NCBI GenBank assembly: GCA_036396795.1
Contig: DASWKF010000085.1
Coordinates: forward strand, 31,551 to 95,550
Direction: 5' to 3'
Length of the DNA: 64,000 bases
From: JAHEEM01 sp036396795
Lineage (GTDB): Bacteria > Pseudomonadota > Gammaproteobacteria > Steroidobacterales > Rariloculaceae
Below the pieces are notes generated by a model that made no database searches, was not told the origin of the DNA, and saw only the letters and a list, made by a program, of their open reading frames with translations. Of the stretch, positions 35,235 to 43,328 are shown piece by piece. How positions within the stretch are numbered: the first letter of the stretch is position 1; each line of letters begins with the position of its first letter. Both the position numbers and the translations under genes were made by a program.

Positions 35235-37048
35235 GCCGCGACTCCTTTGGCAGCCGCTCGCTCCAACCACTCGATGATGCAACGACAGGTCATCGGCAGG
35301 CCGCTGTACTCGAGTATGGATTCCATTCTTGCCTTGGGGTAGTCGGTCTCCAAGACGAGCAGGCTTTTCAATTGCGCGTCGCGATTCTGCTCGACGACGA
35401 ACACTTTGTCATGCTGTTCCAGAAACTCGGTGATCTCGTCGCCGAAGGGGAACGCCTTCACGCGCAGATAGTTCAGATAAATCCCCTTCGCCGCGAGCTT
35501 GTCGATCGCTTCCAGCACCGCGTTGTCGCAGCTGCCGACCGAGACGATGGCCATGTCCGTCGGCTTGCGGCTGCGTCGGATCTCCGGCTTGGGAACGAGC
35601 CGCGCGGCCGTTCGCCACTTCGTCATGAGACGGTCAACGACTTCCTTGTACTCCTCGGAATCCTCGGTATAGGCGCCGAACTTGTTGTGTCCCGAGCCCC
35701 TTACGAAGTAGGCGCCTTTCGGGTGCACCCCCGGGTAGGTTCGATAGGGAATTCCGTCGCCGTCCCGATCCAGATAGCGATGAAACTTCTGCGCCTGCTC
35801 GACCGCCTCGGCGTCGAGCACCTTGCCGCGATCTGGAACGTAGGCGTCGTCCCAGCGCAGCTCCTCACACATCCAATCGTTCATGCCGATGTCGAGATCC
35901 AGAAGCACGATCACGGGTGTCTGAAGGCGGTCGGCCAGATCGAACGCAGTTACCGCCAACTCGAAGCATTCCTTGGGGTCGGCCGGGAACAGCACCACGT
36001 GCCGCGTATCGCCATGCGACGCATAGGCGGCAGCCAAAATGTCGGCTTGTTGCGTTCGAGTCGGCATTCCGGTCGAGGGGCCCACTCTCTGCACGTCGAA
36101 AAGCACGGCCGGCAGCTCGGCGAAATAGGCGAAACCCAGAAACTCGTTCATGAGCGACAAGCCTGGACCGCTCGTCGGCGTGAACGCCCGCGCGCCATTC
36201 CAGGAAGCGCCGAGCACGATCCCGATCGCTGCGAGCTCATCCTCGGCCTGAATGATGCAATAGTTGCGCTCACCGTTTTCCTTGTTGACACGATAGCGCT
36301 CGGCGAACGCCTTGAAAGCATCCATCAATGATGTCGACGGAGTAATGGGATACCACGCTCCCACGGTTGCGCCGGCGTACACGCATCCAAGCGCCGCCGC
36401 TGTATTACCGTCGATCATGATATGTCCGGAGGTCTTGTTCAGCGTCTCGACTCGCGTCGGGAGCGGGCATTCGAAATGCTCTCGGACGTAAGCCGCGCCG
36501 AGCTCGATGGCATCCATGTTGGCTTGAATCAACGTCTCTTTCGAAGCGAAGGTCTCTTCGATGAGCGTCCTGATGATATCCATGTCCAAGTCCAGGAGCG
36601 CCGCGAGCGCGCCGACGTAGGTCATGTTCTTCATGAGAATGCGAGCCCGCGCGTTGCTGAAGTGCTCGTTGCACATCCGCGCCAGAGGAATTCCCAAGAT
36701 CGTGACATCCGGCCGCGACAGGACGCGGTCCCTGGGCCAGGTCGAGTCGTAGATCAGCACGCCCCCGCTGGTGACGTCCTTGAGATCCTTCTGGTAGGTT
36801 TGGGCGTTCATCGCGACCATCACGTCGACGTTGCCCGATCGCGCGAGATAGGCATCCTTGGTGACCCTGATCTCATACCAGGTGGGAAGCCCTTGGATAT
36901 TGCTGGGGAAAAAATTCTTGCCCATGACGGGAACACCCATCCTGAAGATGACCTTCATCAACAGGGTATTCGCGCTCGCGGATCCGGTGCCGTTGACGTT
37001 GGCCAGCCGGATTACGAAATCGTTTATCCGGCTTTTCGTTGCCGACAT
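35231..37048 (-). CDS. korA: 2-oxoacid:ferredoxin oxidoreductase, fused gamma-alpha subunit (KorA-like)
   Basis: A 605-aa protein. Residues about 10-190 are the gamma domain (LANVNGTGSASANTLLMKVIF, GKNFFPSNIQGLPTWYEIR); residues about 210-600 are the alpha chain (GNTAAALGCVYAGATVGAWYPITPSTSL, AEDELAAIGIVLGASWNGARAFTPTSGPG). This gamma-alpha fusion is typical of 2-oxoglutarate-type enzymes. It has no ferredoxin domain, so electrons must pass to a separate carrier; the upstream Fe-S flavoprotein is the natural candidate. The start overlaps that gene by 25 bp. 2-oxoglutarate specificity is inferred from architecture only. Confidence 0.9.
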   Translation of the reverse strand: MSATKSRINDFVIRLANVNGTGSASANTLLMKVIFRMGVPVMGKNFFPSNIQGLPTWYEIRVTKDAYLARSGNVDVMVAMNAQTYQKDLKDVTSGGVLIYDSTWPRDRVLSRPDVTILGIPLARMCNEHFSNARARILMKNMTYVGALAALLDLDMDIIRTLIEETFASKETLIQANMDAIELGAAYVREHFECPLPTRVETLNKTSGHIMIDGNTAAALGCVYAGATVGAWYPITPSTSLMDAFKAFAERYRVNKENGERNYCIIQAEDELAAIGIVLGASWNGARAFTPTSGPGLSLMNEFLGFAYFAELPAVLFDVQRVGPSTGMPTRTQQADILAAAYASHGDTRHVVLFPADPKECFELAVTAFDLADRLQTPVIVLLDLDIGMNDWMCEELRWDDAYVPDRGKVLDAEAVEQAQKFHRYLDRDGDGIPYRTYPGVHPKGAYFVRGSGHNKFGAYTEDSEEYKEVVDRLMTKWRTAARLVPKPEIRRSRKPTDMAIVSVGSCDNAVLEAIDKLAAKGIYLNYLRVKAFPFGDEITEFLEQHDKVFVVEQNRDAQLKSLLVLETDYPKARMESILEYSGLPMTCRCIIEWLERAAAKGVAA

Positions 37049-38838
37049 TTTGCTTGATCCTGCCTCATTTCATCGATGGCATAAGGGATATTGACCGTTG
37101 ACTTCTGCATGTCCCAGGCGCTCGTCGGGCAACGCTCCGCGCACAAGCCGCAATGCACGCAGATGTTTTCATCTTTGACCATGACGCGGCCGGTCTGTTT
37201 CAACGGGGCTGAAACGTAGAACGGCTGCTCCGGATTCAAGATCGGCGCTTTCAGTGATTTCTTGAGATCTTCTTCTTCGGCGTTCGCCGTGATCGTGAGG
37301 CAGTCCACCGGGCAGATATCGATGCAAGCGTCGCACTCTATGCAGAGGTCCGGAAAAAACACGGTCTGCAGATCGCAATTCAGGCAACGCTCCACTTCCG
37401 ACGCGGCCTGCTCCGCCGAGAACCCCAGCTCGACCTCGATGTCGAGCTTCTTGAACCGTTCCCTGAGGTCGACGTTGGGCACGAGCCGCCGCGCCAGGGG
37501 ATCGAAATCGTTGCTGTAGCTCCATTCATGTATGCCCATCTTGGCGCTCTGCAGATTCACGCCTCTGGGCAAGCGCTCGGTCAACGGCGTGCCTTGACAG
37601 TACTTGTGGATGGAGATTGCCGCTTGGTGGCCGTGCTCGACGGCCCAGATGATGTTCCTCGGGCCGAAAGCAGCGTCGCCGCCGAAGAACACGCCCGGAC
37701 GCGTCGACTCGAAGGTGGCGGTATCGACGACCGGCACCTCCCACTTGTCGAACTCTATCCCCAAGTTTCTTTCGATCCAGGGGAAGGCGTTGTCCTGGCC
37801 GATCGCCAGAACGACGTCGTCGCAGGGGATCGTCACCTCGCCGACAGTGCGCGTGGCGGTGATCCTGCCACTCGCATCGATGTCGTACTCCATCCTGTCG
37901 AACGTCATTCCGACGAGCTTGTCTTCCTCGATCACGAACGTCTTGGGAGAATGATTGACGATGATCTCGACCGCCTCCTCTTCGGCGTCCTCGAGCTCCC
38001 AGTCCGATGCCTTGAAGAACTCACGCGGCTTTCTGGCCATGACTTTGACGCTCTTGGCGCCAAGCCGCAGCGACGTCCGGCAACAGTCCATCGCCGTGTT
38101 GCCTACGCCTATGATCAATACGCTCTCGCCTATCTTGTCGACGTGCCCGAAAGCCACCGACTCCAGCCACTGGATACCGATATGAATGTTGTCGTCGTGG
38201 TCTCGCCCCGGAATGTTGAGGTCCTTTCCCTTCGGCGCTCCGCTGCCGATGAACACGGCATCGTATCCTTCCTCCAGCAGGCGGCTCATGCTTTGCACCG
38301 GCGTGCGCAGGCGAAGATCCACGCCCATGTCGAGGATGTAGTCCATCTCTTCGTCCAGAACGGACGCGGGCAGACGAAACGCAGGAATGTTGCTCCGCAT
38401 CAAGCCGCCGGGCTTGTCCAAGGCTTCATAGACGACGCACTCGTAACCCAACGGCATGAGATCGTTTGCCACCGTCAGGGAAGCGCATCCGGCGCCGACC
38501 AGCGCGACGCGCTTGCCGTTCTTCTGCTGCGCAGCTTTCGGCAGGCGATCTTTGACCTCGCCGCGATTGTCCGCGGCGACGCGTTTCAGCCGGCAAATCG
38601 CGACCGGCTTCTCCTCGACGCGGCCGCGCCGGCAGGCAGGCTCGCATGGACGGTCGCAAACCCTGCCTAAGATTCCAGGAAAAACATTGGAGCTGCGATT
38701 GAGCAAATAGGCCTCGGTGAACTGGCCCTGCGCGATCAAGCGAATGTACTGGGGGACGTCGGTGTGCGCCGGACAGGCCCACTGGCAATCCACGACTTGA
38801 TGAAAATACTCGGTTCCGGTAGTTGGCGTGGGTTTCAT
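37024..38838 (-). CDS. GltD-like FAD/Fe-S oxidoreductase with two C-terminal 4Fe-4S motifs
   Basis: A 604-aa protein from ATG 38838 (MKPTPTTGTEYFHQ). The N-terminal glutamate-synthase-small-subunit type Fe-S domain shows CQWACPAHTDVPQYIRL and GRVCDRPCEPACRRG. Two Rossmann folds follow: ALVGAGCASLTVANDLMPLGYE for FAD and VLIIGVGNTAMDCCRTSLRLGA for NAD(P)H, then GVFFGGDAAFGPRNIIWAVEHG. The C-terminus adds ferredoxin-type motifs CIECDACIDICPVDC and CVHCGLCAERCPT. It probably shuttles electrons between ferredoxin-level centres and NAD(P)H for the KorAB enzyme encoded next, whose start lies inside this gene. Confidence 0.9.
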   Translation of the reverse strand: MKPTPTTGTEYFHQVVDCQWACPAHTDVPQYIRLIAQGQFTEAYLLNRSSNVFPGILGRVCDRPCEPACRRGRVEEKPVAICRLKRVAADNRGEVKDRLPKAAQQKNGKRVALVGAGCASLTVANDLMPLGYECVVYEALDKPGGLMRSNIPAFRLPASVLDEEMDYILDMGVDLRLRTPVQSMSRLLEEGYDAVFIGSGAPKGKDLNIPGRDHDDNIHIGIQWLESVAFGHVDKIGESVLIIGVGNTAMDCCRTSLRLGAKSVKVMARKPREFFKASDWELEDAEEEAVEIIVNHSPKTFVIEEDKLVGMTFDRMEYDIDASGRITATRTVGEVTIPCDDVVLAIGQDNAFPWIERNLGIEFDKWEVPVVDTATFESTRPGVFFGGDAAFGPRNIIWAVEHGHQAAISIHKYCQGTPLTERLPRGVNLQSAKMGIHEWSYSNDFDPLARRLVPNVDLRERFKKLDIEVELGFSAEQAASEVERCLNCDLQTVFFPDLCIECDACIDICPVDCLTITANAEEEDLKKSLKAPILNPEQPFYVSAPLKQTGRVMVKDENICVHCGLCAERCPTSAWDMQKSTVNIPYAIDEMRQDQAKCRQRKAG

Positions 38839-38957
38839 GCGAACGGTGCTCGAACGGGCGTCAACTGGTTCGGATGGCGGTGGAGCTGGGACGAAGCCAT
38901 TCAAGCGGCGAACGGGGCCAGTAAGAATACTCCTCCGATGAGCCCTTTAGAATATCA

Positions 38958-38971
38958 GCGCAGCGCTGCGC
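38958..38971. repeat. 14-bp perfect palindrome upstream of the kor operon
   Basis: GCGCAGCGCTGCGC, fully self-complementary, in the 170-bp gap between the oxidoreductase start and the YbaK-like stop, about 120 bp upstream of the start codon. It could be an operator or chance in high-GC DNA. The rest of this gap shows a TATTCT-type -10 on the minus strand but no clear -35. Confidence 0.3.
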
Positions 38972-39008
38972 CCGGCTCGACACTCTAGCCATCCCTGTCG
39001 TGCTTATA

Positions 39009-39485
39009 TCAGGAACCGACTCGGCGGGAAAAGGCGAAGTATTCGGCCCCGTCCAGCAGTTTCTCGAAGCTTTGCTCCGTCACTTGGACCAGCGAGCAGG
39101 GCTCCCCGGCTTCGAAGTAGATCTTCGCTTGTTTCCTGAGACTGGAGTCGACCACTGTCGGAATGCGATACCACGGGCCGAGCGGCGGCACGCAGCCGAC
39201 CGTGCAATCGCAGAACAGGTCGTCGAGGTCGACATCCTCGGCGCGAACCAGGCTCCGGTGCAGCTCTTGCCGCAGTATGTCGATGTCCGGCACGCGGTTT
39301 GCGGCCGTCACCGTCAAGACATAGCCATGCGCATCCTTGAGCAACACGGCCTTGGCGCAGCCATCCGGCTCCACGCCGAGCCGGCGTAGCTCTTCCGCCG
39401 TGGAATCCGTGGGCAGCGGGCGCAGGACTCGAAACTCGATGCCCTCGAATTCGAGCGCATCTCCTACCGTCGTTGCGATGCTCAT
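39009..39485 (-). CDS. YbaK/prolyl-tRNA-editing domain protein
   Basis: A 158-aa protein of the YbaK/aaRS-associated domain family (trans-editing deacylases for mischarged tRNA). Features: a TAEELRRLGVEPDGCAKAVLLKD segment with the conserved Lys, VTAANRVPDID, and a CTVGCVPPLGPWYRIPTVVDSSL motif corresponding to the substrate pocket G-x-x-P-P region. Substrate (Cys-, Ala- or Pro-derived) cannot be decided by eye. It is preceded by a good sigma70 promoter with a perfect TATAAT. Confidence 0.85.
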   Translation of the reverse strand: MSIATTVGDALEFEGIEFRVLRPLPTDSTAEELRRLGVEPDGCAKAVLLKDAHGYVLTVTAANRVPDIDILRQELHRSLVRAEDVDLDDLFCDCTVGCVPPLGPWYRIPTVVDSSLRKQAKIYFEAGEPCSLVQVTEQSFEKLLDGAEYFAFSRRVGS

Positions 39486-39515
39486 CTCTGGTGAAAATCC
39501 CTTTATCCGCGCGCC

Positions 39516-39543
39516 ATTATAGACATGCTCGTACGCTCCACAA
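39516..39543 (-). promoter_or_regulatory. sigma70 promoter of the YbaK-like gene
   Basis: TTGTGG (39543-39538), 16 bp, perfect TATAAT (39521-39516), about 30 bp upstream of the ATG. Confidence 0.65.
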
Positions 39544-39655
39544 GATTTTTTGCGGGCCCGCGACCAGGAACCCGGGCGCCCGAAACTGAGTCTATAAACG
39601 TCTCGAGTCGGCGAGCTGGCGCGGAGTTCCGTTAATTTCGATAGAATGCATCGAG

Positions 39656-41047
39656 ATGGCTAAAAATCAGCCAAGCCGACTACCGGCGGGGCGGCTCCGG
39701 TGTGGCCGTGCCGGCTGGCTGCTCGCCTTGATCGCAGTCGGCGTTGCTGCGTATGGCCAAGAGGCCGACGAGGCGCCGGAAACGGAGCCTGCGGCGGCGG
39801 AGCCAGTGACGACAGAGGATGCGGCGGCCCTCGGCGAAGGCATCGAGGTGCCGCGTGAAGAATATCTCAGCCGCCTCGAAGCGCAGATCGTGCTCGTCGA
39901 TCTCGTCAGGGAGGGCCGATTCGAGGAAGCTCTACCGGTCGCACAGAACATGGTCGACCTGACCGCAGCAGAGTTCGGCAGGCCCAGCGTCGAGGTAGCC
40001 ACGGCACTGAGCAACCTCGCCGTCATCCAGCGCAATCTCGAGCACTACGAGGACTCCAACGTGAGCTTTCAGGATGCCATCGAGATGTTCCGAGAGGTTG
40101 AAGGGCCGTTCACGGAGTCGATCATCAGTCCCCTGATCTCATTGGGCGCCAACTACCACGCGACGGGCGACTACCCTCAGGCGCTCGGTATCTTTCAGGA
40201 AGCCCGAACGGTCAATCGGCGTGCTTACGGCCTGCTCAACGAGGACCAGATCGATATCGTCTACCACGTCGCGGCCACGCTCACGAGCATGCGGCGCTAT
40301 GAGGAAGCACACGAGCAGCAGCAGGATGCGCTGAATATCATGGAGCGCGTGCACGCCACCGACACGCTGGAGATCGTGCCGTATATCTACGGTTACGCCG
40401 AGTGGCTCATCAGCGCCTTTCAGTTCGAGGCCGGCCGAGTCCAATACGTCAGAGCCATGGATATCGTCCGCGCCCGGGAGGGCGTCGACAGCCCCTCGTT
40501 GATCGTCCCGCTGAGCGAGATCGGCAACAGCTACCGAGCGCAGAAGCTTGCCGAGGGGCGGGGCATCAGCTCTTTGAAGCGGGCGCTGGAGATCGCCGAG
40601 ATGGGCACGGATAAGCTGGTGCTGGCGAGAGTTTTGCGCGACATCGGAGACTGGTACACCGCTTTCAGCCGCGTCGGCGCAACCGGACAGGAATACGTAC
40701 GCGCCTGGCAGCTCCTCGGGGACGTCGAGGACGGCGAGACGATTAGGCAGGAGTGGTTTGCCGAACCGGGTTACGTGTTGCGTGAGTATCCGAGCAGCCG
40801 CGGCTTGGCCGATCCCGGTGATCCCGGCGTCGTTCCGGGTCACGTGCTGGTGGCCTTCGACGTCGACGAAGAAGGCGATCCTCTCAATGCCGTCGTGATC
40901 GAAGCCGAGCCGGCGGGCTTCAAGGATGACACGATGCTTCGCGCCATCAGAAGATCGAGGTTCAGGCCCCGGGTCGTTGATGGGGAACTGGTGTATGCGA
41001 CCGGGATCGTGCGGAATTTCTCGTTCCACTACGATCCCGATCAATGA
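39656..41047 (+). CDS. TPR-repeat periplasmic protein with TonB-like C-terminal domain (first of a pair)
   Basis: A 463-aa protein with a signal peptide (about 1-35, cleavage near YGQ-EA), an acidic Glu/Ala linker, then tetratricopeptide-like repeats from about residue 85 to 330 (LVREGRFEEALPVAQNMVDL, TALSNLAVIQRNLEHYEDS, SLGANYHATGDYPQALGIFQ). The last 85 residues (GHVLVAFDVDEEGDPLNAVVIE ... RFRPRVVDGELVYATGIVRNFSF) have the shape of a TonB C-terminal fold. It probably scaffolds envelope proteins; no specific role is known to me. The stop overlaps the next paralogous gene by ATGA. Confidence 0.8.
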   Translation: MAKNQPSRLPAGRLRCGRAGWLLALIAVGVAAYGQEADEAPETEPAAAEPVTTEDAAALGEGIEVPREEYLSRLEAQIVLVDLVREGRFEEALPVAQNMVDLTAAEFGRPSVEVATALSNLAVIQRNLEHYEDSNVSFQDAIEMFREVEGPFTESIISPLISLGANYHATGDYPQALGIFQEARTVNRRAYGLLNEDQIDIVYHVAATLTSMRRYEEAHEQQQDALNIMERVHATDTLEIVPYIYGYAEWLISAFQFEAGRVQYVRAMDIVRAREGVDSPSLIVPLSEIGNSYRAQKLAEGRGISSLKRALEIAEMGTDKLVLARVLRDIGDWYTAFSRVGATGQEYVRAWQLLGDVEDGETIRQEWFAEPGYVLREYPSSRGLADPGDPGVVPGHVLVAFDVDEEGDPLNAVVIEAEPAGFKDDTMLRAIRRSRFRPRVVDGELVYATGIVRNFSFHYDPDQ

Positions 41048-42237
41048 GCCCGGCGCGCTGTCTCAGGCAGGCGTGCAGCGCCGCGGCGGTGAGCCTGCTG
41101 CTGCTCGCCGGGGCGGCGGCGCAAGGCGCCGGCGTGGACTCCGTGGCGCAGCGCACGGACCCCGCCGAGCAACGCCAAGCCGCACAGGCGCTCTCGGCGC
41201 AGGCGGCGACCCAGGCGGCACTGGACGATCTCGACGCCGCCGAGGACTCGTATCTCGAGGCCATCGAGCTCGTGAGCGGTGCCGAAGGTGAGTTCTCGCC
41301 GTTGCTGATCGATGTCTACCGGGGCCTCGCGGATGTGTTCTCGCGGCGTGGTGAATACGCGGAGGCGCTTACGCTGCTCGAGCAAGCCCGGCACATCAGT
41401 CATCGCAACTTCGGCCTGTTCAATCTCGACCAGGCCGAGCTTCTCGACGAGATATCCGGTGTTTATGAGGCTGCCGGCGACACGCGCGAGGCTCAGGAAA
41501 CACAACGTGAGCTGCTCAAGGTCGCCGTCAGGCACTTCGGCGCCGAGACCGCGGGCGTCATCCCGTTTCACGTCCGCCTCGCCGAATATTACGAGCTTGC
41601 GCGGATGCGGGCGCTGGCGCGGGAGCAATACGAAGCCGTTCTCGCAATTCTCGCCGAGGATCCTGCAACGCCGCCATCCGCGTGGCTCGAGCCTCTCGGC
41701 GAGCTCGTCAGGATCGACATCGCCAGCGGTGCGACGAGCCCGGCGCGGCAGCGCCTGCTCGAAGCGCTGGACGCAAGCGGTGATTCCGACCCGGCGGCGC
41801 GCGGCCGGGCGCTGGCGATCCTCGGCGACTGGGAGCTCACCGCGGGGAATACCGAGGCTGCCTTCGGCTACTATCGCGACGCGTACGCGAGCTTGGCCTC
41901 CGAATCGCCGGATACGGCCGAGGACTTCTTCGATAGTCCGCGTATGCTCAATTTCGTCCCCCCGGCAAGCCCGGTCGATCTGAGCCGCGTCGAACGCCGT
42001 CCTTATGCCTGGGGCTTCGTCACCGCGCGCTTCGGGCTGTCCGCCAGCGGCCGCGCCGCGCGCATCGAGATCACCGCGAGCCAGCCGCCGGGACTGCTTG
42101 ACCAAAGCTATATTCAGCGCCTCAACGAAGCCGTGTTCCGGCCGCGCATGGCGGCCGGGGAGCCGGCGCCGACAGAGGCCCTGCGCTATAGCCACGAGTT
42201 CCGATACTTCGTCGAGGTCGAGCAGGAGCCTCGCTGA
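41044..42237 (+). CDS. TPR-repeat periplasmic protein, diverged tandem paralogue
   Basis: A 397-aa protein with a signal peptide (about 1-26, AAAQGAG). Its layout parallels the preceding gene: TPR-like helices (GLADVFSRRGEYAEALTLLEQ, ISGVYEAAGDTREAQETQRELLK) and a C-terminal TonB-like segment (GFVTARFGLSASGRAARIEI ... FRPRMAAGEP). HRNFGLFNLDQAELLDEISGVY corresponds to NRRAYGLLNEDQIDIVYHVA of the first gene, indicating an old duplication. Coupled by a 4-bp overlap. Function unknown. Confidence 0.78.
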   Translation: MSPARCLRQACSAAAVSLLLLAGAAAQGAGVDSVAQRTDPAEQRQAAQALSAQAATQAALDDLDAAEDSYLEAIELVSGAEGEFSPLLIDVYRGLADVFSRRGEYAEALTLLEQARHISHRNFGLFNLDQAELLDEISGVYEAAGDTREAQETQRELLKVAVRHFGAETAGVIPFHVRLAEYYELARMRALAREQYEAVLAILAEDPATPPSAWLEPLGELVRIDIASGATSPARQRLLEALDASGDSDPAARGRALAILGDWELTAGNTEAAFGYYRDAYASLASESPDTAEDFFDSPRMLNFVPPASPVDLSRVERRPYAWGFVTARFGLSASGRAARIEITASQPPGLLDQSYIQRLNEAVFRPRMAAGEPAPTEALRYSHEFRYFVEVEQEPR

Positions 42238-42265
42238 GCCGGGCGCAGGCGGGCACAGGCATTCC

Positions 42266-43273
42266 ATGCAGGCCATGTTGCTGAAGGCGCCCGGCCGGCG
42301 CCTCGAGCTCACCCAGCTTGCGACACCGGTCCCCGGCCCGGGGCAGGTCTTGTTGCGCGTGGAGGCCTGTGCGGTCTGCCGGACCGACCTGCACCTGCTC
42401 GACGGCGAGTTGCCGAACATCGGCTACCCCCTGGTTCCGGGCCACCAGGTCGTGGCCACGGTCGTCGCACCGGGCTCGGCGGAGCTTACCGCAGGCAGCC
42501 GGGTCGGGGTCGCGTGGCTCGGGCGGACCTGCGGCGTTTGCGCCCATTGCGTCGGCGGCCGCGAGAACCTCTGCGATTCGGCCGAATTCACGGGCTACAC
42601 GCTGCCCGGCGGCTATGCGGAGTATTTGTGCGCCGACGCGCGCTTCTGCTTCCCCTTGGACTCTAAGCCGCCGGCGGCGGCGCTGGCACCGCTGCTTTGC
42701 GCCGGGCTCATCGGCTATCGGGCGCTGTCGATGTGCGGCGACGCGCAACACGTGGGTATTTACGGCTTCGGGGCGGCGGCACGCGTGCTCGCTCAGGTCC
42801 TGCGATACCAGGGGCGGGCCTTCTATGCGTTCTCGCGTCCCGGAGACACGCGCGCGCAAGCCGCCGCGCTGGAGCTAGGCGCAAGCTGGGCGGGCGCTTC
42901 CGACGCCAAGCCGCCGCGACCGCTCGACGCGGCGCTGATCTTCGCGCCGGTGGGTGAGCTCGTTCCGACTGCCCTGGCCGCCGTGCGCAAGGGCGGCACC
43001 GTCGTCTGCGGCGGCATACACATGTCGCCGATCCCTAAGTTCCCCTATGCGCTGCTCTGGGGAGAGCGCCGACTGCTGTCGGTCGCCAACCTCACGCGCC
43101 AGGACGGCCTCGAGTTCTTGAAGCTTACCGCGAAAATCCCGGTGCGAACGCAGACCGAAATCCACCCGCTGGCGGACGCCAACCTAGCCCTCGAGCGCCT
43201 ACGCGGAGGCGAAATCTCCGGCAGCGCCGTGTTGCAGGTCGCCATCAACGGAGCTCAGCAGGCACGAGCATGA
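42266..43273 (+). CDS. Zinc-dependent alcohol dehydrogenase family protein (MDR superfamily)
   Basis: A 335-aa protein from ATG 42266. The catalytic zinc site is CAVCRTDLHLL with VPGHQVV; the structural zinc loop CGVCAHCVGGRENLC has all four Cys. The Rossmann motif reads YGFGAAARVLAQVL, a variant of GxGxxG. It is shorter than most zinc ADHs and fits the group of alcohol dehydrogenases found in proteobacteria without known substrate (GGYAEYLCADARFCFPLD). It follows the TPR pair by 28 bp and may be co-transcribed. A large hairpin lies just after it. Confidence 0.88.
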   Translation: MQAMLLKAPGRRLELTQLATPVPGPGQVLLRVEACAVCRTDLHLLDGELPNIGYPLVPGHQVVATVVAPGSAELTAGSRVGVAWLGRTCGVCAHCVGGRENLCDSAEFTGYTLPGGYAEYLCADARFCFPLDSKPPAAALAPLLCAGLIGYRALSMCGDAQHVGIYGFGAAARVLAQVLRYQGRAFYAFSRPGDTRAQAAALELGASWAGASDAKPPRPLDAALIFAPVGELVPTALAAVRKGGTVVCGGIHMSPIPKFPYALLWGERRLLSVANLTRQDGLEFLKLTAKIPVRTQTEIHPLADANLALERLRGGEISGSAVLQVAINGAQQARA

Positions 43274-43277
43274 CGCA

Positions 43278-43305
43278 CCGGGCCCGGCAACGACACCGGG
43301 CCCGG
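43278..43305. terminator. Bidirectional hairpin between convergent adh and amtB
   Basis: Two copies of the self-complementary decamer CCGGGCCCGG (43278-43287 and 43296-43305) flank an 8-nt loop and give a perfect 10-bp stem readable from both strands. There is no T-run, so termination is inferred from position between two convergent genes. Confidence 0.5.
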
Positions 43306-43328
43306 CGTATCGCGCCTCGCACCCGCGA

